In this document: piece after piece, positions 47,721 to 56,500 of the stretch
Numbering within the stretch: position 1 is the stretch's first letter
Layout of the letters: the number at the start of each line of letters is the position of its first letter
Source of the DNA: Microcebus murinus
Taxonomy: Eukaryota > Chordata > Mammalia > Primates > Cheirogaleidae
DNA length: 64,000 nt
Assembly (NCBI RefSeq): GCF_040939455.1
Contig: NC_134108.1
Location: 53,505,501 to 53,569,500, forward strand
Direction: 5' to 3'
Notes under the pieces: model-generated
What the model was told of the DNA's origin: nothing
The model's input: the letters and a program-made list of their open reading frames with translations, nothing else
The model's database searches: none
Made by a program: the position numbers and the translations under genes

Positions 47721-49059
47721 TTAATAGAACATTATTATGGGGACATGAATTAGGGAATACTTAAACATTTTTGACAGATATTGACCCAGAAATACAAGCA
47801 TCTGTTGGTTTTATTAGCCAAAGAGATGAGAGCAAGAAGAGACAATACCAGCTGCAGACAATTTCAGTACGATATTCATGCTGGTCACTTGCTCAAATCC
47901 ATCCCTCGATTTCTACTTATAGGCTCTGTATTGCATTGAGAAGACCTGATCAGGCTATGTTTCCTTGTCTGCTGGGTCCTGTGGTTTCTGGCTGGCTTTA
48001 GCCAATGGGAGACACTGGAGGGAGATTTGGGTGGGGGGCAGTGAGGGAGGATATATCTTCCCCCCACATTCTACCTCAAGTGGTATCTCCAGCAGCAGCT
48101 GTGACTCTTCTGTGGCTCTAACCCTCCTACAAGTCAGCCCCTTCTTCCATGGTCTCAGCTTTTACTGGGAAAACTGCATTATGATTTTGGCCCTTGCTGG
48201 AAGACTCTGACTTCTGGAGTCTGGCTGTGCCAACTCTCCTATTGTGTCTCTAGCTATAGGAATAACAGTCTTCTTCCTGTTGCTAATCTTTGGGCTGCCT
48301 CTTCAACCCCCGTTTAGCTTTTCAACTCCTTCTCAACTCAACACCATGCCCCTGTGTTAAATGTCCTCTGTTTGAAATACCCAGAGTGGTGTCTAATAGA
48401 TTATCAAATGTTGTCTTCAAAGCACCGTGCCTCCAATAAGTAGAGATAATACTCTTCTAGGACTGAAGGAATGGACTTTCAAAACAGCTCTTCCTCTGGC
48501 AAAAGACATTGAGTACTTTTATTTCTGGACCTTGAGAGTAGTCTTTCTTGTTTTTCTTTTGCATCTTCAACAACACCTGCTGCCCTGCCTTCAAAATATA
48601 CTTAACCTATGCTTCTTTTACTTACCTTTTTTGAAATATTACTTTCAGATTGCATCACCTACTGGCATTAGCTTGGTATTTATTTTATCCAGCTGAGACT
48701 TTGGTGAGCTTCTCTACTCTTCCTGATAAGTTTCCTTTCACCTTTGATATTCTCAGTGGTAGTATTAGTATTAATATTTGGCTGAAAGCTTGCTTTCTTC
48801 TCTACAGATCACAAGTTTTGACACAATAAAGACAAAAGATGACTTGATGAGCTCATGAGTAACTCAGTGAAAACCTGCCTACTTCTTATAGTATAATCCA
48901 TTTTGCAGCCATTTTAGTAACCTTATCATAATGTTATAGTGGAAAGAATCCAGAGCAAGCTGTGGGGAGACTTGAGTCATTTTCCTGGTTCTGTCTTTGA
49001 CCTAATATATGACATGAGCAGAAAAAAAAAGAACTATAATCCTAGCCTTCTAGCCATAC
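47721..49059. other. Unique DNA, no feature seen
   Basis: A pyrimidine-rich part around 48050-48350 contains no named repeat. A short piece near 48935-49020 may be a diverged sense MIR head (GTGGAAAGAATCCAGAGCA). Confidence 0.4.
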
Positions 49060-49270
49060 TTGTTCAGAAGGCCACATAATAGATTAATAGTATAATGATA
49101 TTAATAGTCAGCGGCTGTTATATTCTTACAATGATTCTGTGAGGCAGTTGTAATTCTGGGTGAAAAAACTCAGGCTGAGAAAGAACAAGTGACTTGTCCA
49201 AGGTCATATATATGGAGTAAGTGGAATGTCCAGAATTCTAACCCTGTTCACTTGCTTTCAGTGCCTATGT
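49060..49270 (-). repeat. MIR SINE fragment, antisense
   Basis: CTTACAATGATTCTGTGAGG, AACTCAGGCTGAGAAAGAAC, GACTTGTCCAAGGTCATATA and CCAGAATTCTAACCCTGTTC follow antisense MIR, including the 'cttgcccaaggtcacacag' core. Confidence 0.75.
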
Positions 49271-50827
49271 TCTTTCCACTCCACCTAGTTGCCTCTGTAT
49301 GTGAAAAGATTATTAATCAAAGTGCTTTAGGAAAAAAAAGTCTTCTATGCAGTACAAATTCTGGAGTATAGCCATAGATGCTATCCTTCTTTGAATTAAG
49401 GCTGTCACATACCGGAGAAAATAGCGAACAGATTAATTGTTCTGTCTAAACAGCTGACATACTGAACCACCATCTGAGCTATTTCCTCTCTGAGTGAAAG
49501 CATTTTATTTTCTAATAATCTATATTCACCTCACCGTCTTTGGTGATACAGGCTTTCTTCTTGTTTCTTTAAGTATAGACCCTGGTGGGAGCAGGAGTCC
49601 ATTTGATCTCTTGAGCCTGCATGCAGATCCCCAATGCTGTGAACAAAGAACGAAGCATGCAATAAACAGTGTTAGGCGACAGTTCTCTGCAAATCAAGGT
49701 AATCTAGCTGTTGGCTGTTTGCGTTAAGAGTTCAGTGAAATACATTGGTTTAAGTTTTGCTTTTGTTGTATCACAAAAAAAGACCCTAAGAACTTTCAAA
49801 GACACACTGAAACAGTCATTCAGATATTTTTTTGCACATTTTTACTGCATTCTGAGTGTGCTGACAATGTGTTATGCTGCGTTTTGCCACATTTTGACTG
49901 TCATTCTGCTTGCTGCGTGGTATGTTTATTGCCGCTCATTTCAAACTGAAGTGTACCACACTGACATGCTGTACAGACATTAAAAGAGGGAATGCTTGTC
50001 TTCACTGGATTTCTGACATTGTTGAAAAGATCCTAATTCCATCTATCTATCTTCTTTGAACATGCAGAGAAATGAATACAAATGACCTTATAGCACAAAA
50101 TTATGAAGGATATTTGGAGTTTATCAATGACTCTGCACTGTCAAAAAAACACCTGCCTATTTTATGGCAATATAGAGCCAGCCTAGCTGTCAGCCTGCGC
50201 CTGATAAGAGCACTCTGCTTACTTCTTCATTTGGCAGGGAGGAAAAACAGCTGTATCTTCAAGGGCTCCGTGATAAAACATTGATTTCATAGGGACATTT
50301 ATTAGCATATTCAGCTACCGATGACAAAATTGCAAGTTTCTTGAACATATACTTATTTTCTTTTTGTCCTTTTTGTAATTACATGAGAAAGGTAGAAACA
50401 CAGTTATTACCACTTTCCAGGCTTATGTATCATTAGGAATTTCACCAAAGAATTTTCTACGAAGCTTACAGGCAGTGACGTTCTGAAGCAGAGTGAAGTG
50501 GGCAGTGGAAGGAAGCCATGTGGGCATGGGGCTATTTTCTAGTTGTGTCGAATTGTTTTGGATGTTTCACTGCTCCATATAGATATGCTGAGTGCATTTT
50601 GATTTATGTTCACAGGTAACCAAAGTCATTATGGAGACTTCAGAGTCCCTTTCCAGGTGGACTCTGGAGCAGTACCTTTCCAGCTGCTGCCCTGGGAATA
50701 GAGAGATGAAGAATACCGTGGTAACCTAGAGGGGCAGTAGGAAACTAGTGAGAAATGGTCAGGCATTTCTAGAGTGATCAGGGAATAACAAAGAAGGCAC
50801 TGTCCAGGCGCAGACGATAGGCTAGCA
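49271..50827. other. Unique repeat-free stretch, candidate regulatory DNA
   Basis: From 49370 to 50345 I see no repeat of any class. Sequence complexity is balanced, with words typical of conserved developmental noncoding DNA: CAATAAACAG, TTTGCGTTAAGAG, TCATTCAGATATTT, TTTATTGCCGCTCATTTC, AAGTGTACCACACTG, CTGATAAGAG (a GATA-type site) and TTTATTAGCATATTCAGC. Open frames are short (70-90 codons) and unrelated to known proteins. This is suggestive only; a cross-species alignment would decide. Confidence 0.3.
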
Positions 50828-51000
50828 CAGGGCTCTACAAGCTATTTCTGTAAAGGGCCAGATAGCAAAATTTTAGGTTTTGCAGTCATACTGTCCCTGT
50901 TGCAACTATTCAACTTCTTCATCATACTGTGAAAGTAGTCATAGATGATACATAAATGAAATGAATGTATCTTTGGCCATTAGCAGACTTTTCAGTTTAC
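50828..51000 (+). mobile_element. hAT-Charlie remnant (MER1-like), truncated
   Basis: CAGGGCTCTACAAGCTATTT, CTGTAAAGGGCCAGATAGCA, TTTTAGGTTTTGCAGTCATA and GTCCCTGTTGCAACTATTCA follow the 5' half of a MER1-like hAT MITE ('cagcaaactttttctgtaaagggccagatagtaaatattttaggctttgcgggcc'). The right half, including the second inverted terminus, is missing or too decayed. Confidence 0.75.
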
Positions 51001-51034
51001 TTGTTTTTTGTTAAACGGTTTCTATAAACTTACA

Positions 51035-51478
51035 CCATGTTTTCCTGAAAATAAGACAGTGTCTTATATTTATTTTTCCTCAAGAAGACACCCTAGGACT
51101 TATTTTCAGGAGATGTGTTTTTTTGTTTTTTTTTTAAGTATGGTACAACAATCTACACCTATTCAAATATAATTAAGTCATCTTCTGGAACATCATCATA
51201 ACTCTCCAAACCTCTAATTCCATCCTGAATTTCTTGCAACTCTTATTTCCTTTAGAACCATTGGCCCTAATCTCTCATGTCGAGCAATAGAGCTCTCATG
51301 GGGCAGATGAGAAGGGTTGTTCGTCGTCTTTACCGCTCCGTAACAAAAGGCATGTGTTGTGCAGATACGCTGCATAGCCACGTCCATTATTTTCGGGGTA
51401 GGGCTTATATTGTGCAAATGCTTAGAAATCCTGCTAGGGCTTATTTTATGGATAGGTCTTATTTTTGGGGAAACACAG
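51035..51478. mobile_element. 444-bp inverted-repeat DNA transposon (Tc1/mariner-like ends)
   Basis: The left terminus reads CCATGTTTTCCTGAAAATAAGAC. The right terminus, reverse complemented, reads CTGTGTTTCCCCAAAAATAAGAC, giving an imperfect terminal inverted repeat of about 23 bp. TA follows the right end (51479-51480) and CA stands at the left where TA would be expected. Further inside, copies of the word AATAAG(A/C)C recur on both arms (e.g. TTAGGACTTATTTTCAGG and CTAGGGCTTATTTTATGG). The middle (about 51200-51400) is non-repetitive and CpG-containing (GTTGTTCGTCGTCTTTACCG). No transposase frame is visible. It is probably non-autonomous; family name not assigned. Confidence 0.75.
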
Positions 51479-51839
51479 TATTAAGACTATTTAAGGTGGT
51501 GGAAATGAAGGAGAACACTGTCTGATGAATATACAGTCATGTGCCACATAATGACATGTCAATGAGGGAGTGCGTATGTGATGGTGGTCCCTTAAGATTA
51601 TAATTGAACTGAAAAATTCCTGTTGCCTAGTGACATTGTAGCCATCACAAAGTCATAGCACGATGCATGACTTAAGTGTTTGTAGCGATGCTGGTGTGGA
51701 CAACCCTACCATGCTGCTAGCTGCATAAAAATACAGCACATGCAATTATGTGCAGTATATAATATTAATACTTGATAATGATAATGAATAACTATGTTAC
51801 TGGTTTTTGTATGCACTATACTACATTTCTTATTGTGAT

Positions 51840-52040
51840 TTTAGAGTGACTCTTTCTACTTATAAAACCAAGTTTACTATAAAACAGCCTCAGGAAGGCC
51901 CTGGAGGAGGTATTCCAGAAGAAGGCATTGTTAGCAGAGGAGATGACAGCTCCATGTGTGTTATTGTCCCTGAAGACTTTCCAGTGGGACAAGATGTGGA
52001 GGTGGAGAACGGTAGTATCGGTGATGCCGATCCTCTGTAA
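51840..52040 (+). pseudogene. Tigger transposase C-terminal tail remnant
   Basis: The frame ending at the TAA at 52038-52040 encodes the tail KQPQEGPGGGIPEEG, then SSMCVIVPEDFPVGQDVEVE, an acidic C-terminal end like that of Tigger transposases as I recall it. Only the tail remains; the catalytic DDE domain is absent, as expected of an internally deleted element. It lies directly upstream of the retro-insert. The upstream limit at 51840 is an estimate. Confidence 0.45.
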
Positions 52041-52061
52041 GCCTAGGCTAATGTGTGTGTT

Positions 52062-52646
52062 TGTATCTTAGTTTTTTTTTTTTTTTTTTGACACACAAGG
52101 TGCATTTATTGGAACCTTTGTGTAATATATACACAGGTTTTAACCTCTAAACTATATATACGGGGTTATTAAAAAGACTGTCTATAATTCTGCTTCCAAG
52201 GAACAGTATATCCTGTAAGAATGTGAAAGTATTTTTTCTTTTCATATTTGGAAATGAGATACATCTTTGTGCCTTTGGCATTCTACAAGGTCTGCCCGGG
52301 ATCTATCCAGCCATGTAATATGAAAAATAGAGGCATTTACTGAAGAAGATACAAGAAACATTGTACATAGGACAATGACCCCTGAGTCCCCTTCAAAGGA
52401 GACACCTTGGGACCTCACACAGTTCTTTGAAGAGAGACCACACTTTTGTTTGCACTGCACTCATTGCATCGTTCCCGAAAACATTCTGAATCACCTGAAG
52501 AGTTTCCACAGAGGAATGTTTAAGCTTAACGCAAAATTTAATGCCGAGCCGTTGCTCTACTCACTCAGCCATTTAGAATGCGACGGCCACACAGTGCACA
52601 TGCTTACCGAACGGCATCCAGCGCCCCACTGTGTGTCTTAGTTTTT
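52062..52646 (-). mobile_element. L1-mobilised retrocopy of a mariner-containing transcript
   Basis: Read on the minus strand, the insert has: a 5' part with an internally deleted mariner (about 52631 down to 52287), then about 197 bp that is not mariner (52286-52090), an AATAAA signal (TTTATT at 52105-52110) 15 bp before the tail, then a poly(A) tract (T-run 52072-52089). It is flanked by a 15-bp direct repeat, TGTATCTTAGTTTTT at 52062-52076 and TGTGTCTTAGTTTTT at 52632-52646 (one mismatch). On the minus strand the insertion point is GTT|AAAAAC, matching the L1 endonuclease preference TT|AAAA. These are the four hallmarks of L1-mediated retroposition. The insert lies in the Tigger element, which resumes immediately to the right (AACAAATAAAGTTG). 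Confidence 0.8.
52287..52600 (-). pseudogene. Internally deleted mariner transposase remnant
   Basis: On the minus strand, an ATG at 52572-52570 begins a mariner N-terminus, but a TGA at 52563-52561 interrupts it after MAE. Downstream the frame gives VEQRLGIKFCVKLKHSSVE and then reaches KVW near 52436. There the sequence jumps (about 52421-52436) to the extreme C-terminus, NCVRSQGVSFEGD, with a stop, then the 3'UTR (GTACAATGTTTCTTGTATCT) and the mariner 3' end CATGGCTGGATAGATCCC close to 52287. The catalytic DD34D core (normally about 250 residues) is missing. The family looks like the mariners of cattle and several other mammals. The 5' terminus is absent, consistent with retrocopy truncation or an internal transcript start. 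Confidence 0.8.
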
Positions 52647-53241
52647 AACAAATAAAGTTGAAAAATTAAAAATAAAAACATATAATAGAAAAAGCTTATA
52701 GAATAAGGACATAAAGAAAGAATTTTGTACAGCAGTGCAATGCATGTTTAAGCTATTACAAAAGAGTCAAATATATAAGGCAAAAAGTTACAGTTAAGCT
52801 AATCTTAATTTAAGAAAGAAAAATATTTTTTATAAATTTAGTGTGGCCTAAATGTATGGTGTTTATAAGATCTACAGTAGTGTATAGGAATGTCCTAGGC
52901 CTTCACATTCACTCACCACTTGCTTACTGACTCACCCAAAGCAACTTCCAGTCTTGCAAATTCTATTCATGGCAAGGGCCCCTCTACAGGTGTCCCATTT
53001 TTAATCTTTTATGCTTTCTTTTACTGTACTTTTTCCATGTTTAAATATGCTTAGATACACAAATACTACGGTTACAATTGCCTACAGTATTCAGTACAGT
53101 AACATGCTGTATGGGTTTGTAGCTGGGTGGGCTGTTCCATCTAGGTTTGCATAAGTACACTCTAGGATGTTCCCACAACAATGAAATCCCCTAAGGATGC
53201 ATTTCTCAGAATTATCCTTGTCATTAAGCAATATATAACTA

Positions 53242-53459
53242 TATTATAATACCCCTAACTACTTTGAGTGAAGGTTTGTAATTATGCTACATCTGAATCA
53301 CGAGTGACCTGGGTCCTTGTAGTAGAAAAAACATGAAAGTTGCAGGCATTTATTTTTAGAGATTCCTATTTATAACACATTTATTGATATGTAATTGCTC
53401 CCTAAATGATTTCTCTGTTTAGTGCCTTTGTCTTCCTGATGTCTCATATTCTGCATCCA
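53242..53459. other. Unique DNA after the Tigger element
   Basis: Nothing recognised between the Tigger right end and an L2 fragment. Confidence 0.5.
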
Positions 53460-53730
53460 GAGTTTGAGAACTGCTCCTATTATATCACTCCCCTGCTTTA
53501 ACCTTTGATATCAAAATAAAATACAATTTTCTCAGCCTGTCATTCAAAGACTTCCACATTTTGAACCCAACCTGTCTTCCCAGTTTTATCTCTAGCTCTT
53601 CCCTGTATCTTAAGTTCTTGCCATGAGTTATTTTTGCCACTGCCTGAGCACAGCCTGACCTCTCCACCTCTAGGCTGTTATCAAGGTGATCCCTCTGTGG
53701 CTTTGCTTTGTTTCTTTTGAGAAGCCTGCC
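53460..53730 (+). repeat. L2 LINE fragment, sense
   Basis: TATATCACTCCCCTGCTTTA, ACCTTTGATATCAAAATAAA, TCAGCCTGTCATTCAAAGAC, TTCCACATTTTGAACCCAAC and CCTGTCTTCCCAGTTTTATC match the L2 ORF2 end 'gtcactcccctgctcaaaacc ... cagcctggcattcaaggccctcca ... ccaacctacctttccagcctt'. Confidence 0.75.
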
Positions 53731-55592
53731 TGTATCTTTGGTCTCCAAAGACAGTAACAATACCATAGTGCCACATATAATTATAACTAATTATTAAAAA
53801 CATTAGGAAACTTATCTTTTCTTTGCAAATATATAAAATTTTAGGCTTATATTTAATAATAAAATCAGAGAGCTCCAAATTATAGCAATTTAGGTGTCAA
53901 ATTTGGTCCAATTGAACACAGAAGGTATAATAAAGAAATCATACTGATTTCAGAAAATTGCACAGTTTTTACCTATTAACACCTTCCCAGTGTGAAATCA
54001 CCTCCTTGTGAGGATTATTAGCTCTCTTCCCTAAATGATTCAGACTGTGGAAGATGGAATATTACCAGCATTTGTGGTTTAAATAATAGTAATAATATCT
54101 AAGATACAGCTTTATTGAGTAGCAACAATACAAAGAACTAGAAACACAGATCTGTGACCAAATAACTTAATTTTTGCAACAAATCTGGTTTAATAACAGA
54201 AAACTTCATATCCTCTTCCTATTCCTAAAGATCCTAAATATGCAAACAAAGAAATTCTAAAGCAAAAAATGTTAGCATTGAACTCCAATGTCTATTATAA
54301 GACAGCCCTTCCTACTTTGCTAATACAATTTGATTTTTAAATCCATACATCACTAACTGAAGTCGTTATTAAAATCTTTATTATACTAGAAATATATTCT
54401 TTGTGTGACATTCCTGTGCATGTGAAACTATAGTCTATGGGACAGGTAGCAGAAAGCAGGCCTCATGTCATATCTTAATTTCTTACTCTGTTTAGATATT
54501 CCTGGGAAGAGCAATATCTATTTTCCAACTTTAAGTGTGAAGTAAGATAACTTAAGTACAGGGGTTGGAATAATGTATGAATATTATCTAGGATATACTC
54601 AAGATAATGTACCAAGAAATATTTCAACAAAATATAGTCACTATATATATATATATAGTCACTATATTAAAACAATAAAGCATAATTCTGTTTCCACATA
54701 AATTTCCAAACAATTCAACAGCTGTCAAAAAGCTAAGTTTACTTTAGCATTTTAAGACACAGGGCCTTCACCTATGCACCATCATTCCTAGGAGATTCTG
54801 GTAGCTTTGGTCAGAGGAAGCATGTTGCTCTGATTTTCAGGATCTTAAAAGTGTTCTTTAAGATGTGCTACTTTGACTCTGCAGTTCACAAGTATAGATG
54901 AAAGGTCAGGGAAGTTAAGACAGTCTGAAACTTGTAATTGAATAATCCAGCCTCTATCATTTTGCTGGCAGGACTTGATTTAGAGGTGAGCAAATTTGTT
55001 TAAAATAAAATAATAATTTTGTTCAGACAAACCAAAGAAGGTATATTATATAATCCTATTTTTACAATCTACCAAACAGGCAAAAATAGAGGCATAGTTT
55101 GAAGGAAACAGTGATACAAAGAGATGGCTAAACTGCCAGGCATACTATGCTATTCAGCATTTGATCATTGTGGAGTTGAGTTGAGAGAGGAGAGGGAGGA
55201 ACAGGGAGGTCTGAAAAGCAGGGTGGGTCCTGATGGGTGGAACAGGTGCATAGTGAGATGCTCAGTGAAGTTTACATGGTGGCTTGTTCCATCTTTATGC
55301 AGATAGATCTTTTTTTGTTCTGTGTCTAGAAGTGTGGAATATCAGTGCCCAAGGCTACTGTTCCCACAACACAGGCCCAGTTTGAATATGTGTTTACCTT
55401 TGGCCAATCAACTGCAGCTAAGATGCAGGCTGAAGTAATATTGACAAGATGACAAGACTGTCATGGACCCACCCTTTGTGCAAGGGTGGCAATTTTGGAG
55501 AAAGGGAATTGTTCTGATCTGGGTATATACCTCAATATTTCTACCAAAATTCTTCACCTAGGATAATGACTACTATGTAGAAATAATTTTTT
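53731..55592. other. Unique AT-rich DNA with an AT microsatellite
   Basis: No named repeat apart from the AT/direct-repeat knot at 54633-54666 (listed). No coding signal; the 60-codon frame at 55124-55306 has no motif. Confidence 0.5.
54633..54666 (+). repeat. (AT)n flanked by direct repeats
   Basis: TATAGTCACTATA occurs at 54633-54645 and again at 54654-54666, separated by TATATATA. The word is partly palindromic, so the region could form a cruciform or have arisen by slippage. Confidence 0.9.
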
Positions 55593-55607
55593 AGAAATGT
55601 ATATTAC

Positions 55608-55938
55608 AGCGGGCGCAGTGGCTCACGCCTGTAATCCTAGCACTTTGGGAGGCCGAGGCGGGCGGATTGCTCAAGGTCAGGAGTTCGAAACCAGCCTGAG
55701 CGAGACCCCGTCTCTACCAAAAATAGAAATAAATTAATTGACCAACTAAAATATATATACAAAAAATTAGCTGGGCATGGTGGCGCATGCCTGTAGTCCC
55801 AGCTACTCGGGAGGCCGAGGCAATAGGATCGCTGAGCCCCAGAGATTGAGGTTGCTGTGAGCTAGGCTGACGCCACGGCACTCACTCTAGCCTGGGCAAC
55901 AAAGTGAGACTCTGTCTCAAAAAAAAAAAAAAAAAAAA
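55608..55938 (+). mobile_element. Lemur-type dimeric Alu SINE with intact target duplication
   Basis: It starts at AGCGGGCGCAGTGGCTCACG, with an intact B box GTTCGAAACC at 55683-55692. It has the same linker insertion as the Alu at 43480 (ATTAATTGACCAACTAAAAT, then TATATACAAAAAATTAGC) and ends with a poly(A) tract to 55938. A perfect 15-bp target duplication, AGAAATGTATATTAC, flanks it (55593-55607 and 55939-55953). The intact duplication and long A-tail suggest a fairly recent insertion. Differences from the first copy are few: the 5' end, one A fewer in the linker, and a few right-monomer changes. Confidence 0.97.
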
Positions 55939-55953
55939 AGAAATGTATATTAC

Positions 55954-56500
55954 TTAAAAAATTAGAATGAAATTGATAGTTATTATAACATTCTTCCAGT
56001 AGCTTTCAATTTGGCCTGTTAAACACATACTATATTTAGAGCAGTCTTCAAAGCCATAGAAGCTTCCTTAAGGGAATGGTATGAGACAAATTCACAAATA
56101 ATTATAAGCAATAAATACAATTGCAAGAACCATAGAAAAGAGTAGGTTATAGAAGTTTAGCCGAGAAGAAAAATCACATCTATCTGAGATCAGTCGGAAA
56201 AAGCTTCAGGAATGTGGTACCATTTGGACTGTACCATGAATGATAGCTCGGATCTAAAAAAATAAAACCAGGCAAAAAAGTAAGACAAAAAAATGGGAGA
56301 TAAGAAAGCACTGTAGGTGGAAGGAACTACATGAATAAAGATGTGAATATGGAAAGCTGTGGAACATGAGGATAATTTAATAAGTGATACGGATTCACTA
56401 GGTCATTGACTATATAATAAAATGTTGGGAAAGGATATTGGCTTGCAAGGTTTGGTAACTAAATTAAGCAGAGCCTTAGATAACAGGTTTTGAAATCTAA
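55954..56500 (-). repeat. L2 LINE 3' part, antisense
   Basis: From about 56030: GCTTCCTTAAGGGAATGG, AAGCTTCAGGAATGTGGTAC, CATTTGGACTGTACCATGAA, AGGTGGAAGGAACTACATGA, ATAAAGATGTGAATATGGAA, AGCTGTGGAACATGAGG and CAGAGCCTTAGATAACAGGT resemble antisense L2 3' sequence in order ('cattccaggcagagggaacagcatgtgcaaag ... agggccttgtaggcc'). Confidence 0.55.

Larger units (their letters stand above)
51534..53241 (+). mobile_element. Tigger-type DNA transposon with both ends, split by a retro-insert
   Basis: The left end CAGTCATGTGCCACATAATG is preceded by TA (51532-51533). The right end reverse complements to TAGTTATATATTGCTTAATG and is followed by TA (53242-53243), the TA target duplication of Tc1/mariner-superfamily elements. 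Differences between the ends are mostly C/T or A/G, as expected from CpG decay. Internal blocks match Tigger: TGGTGGTCCCTTAAGATTAT, ATTGTAGCCATCACAAAGTC-like sequence, GAAAGTTACAGTTAAGC-like sequence, CCTAGGCCTTCACATTCACT and CAGTATTCAGTACAGTAACA. Without the insert at 52077-52631 and one copy of its target duplication, the element is about 1.14 kb, a non-autonomous size. Confidence 0.85.

Noticed and set aside
52242..52460. 72-codon minus-strand frame as a possible small gene
   Set aside because: It is the C-terminal end and 3'UTR of the mariner read through a lost stop, not an independent gene.
52375..52641. 88-codon plus-strand frame with Cys/His residues, like a zinc finger
   Set aside because: It is the antisense of the deleted mariner; the Cys/His spacing does not follow C2H2.
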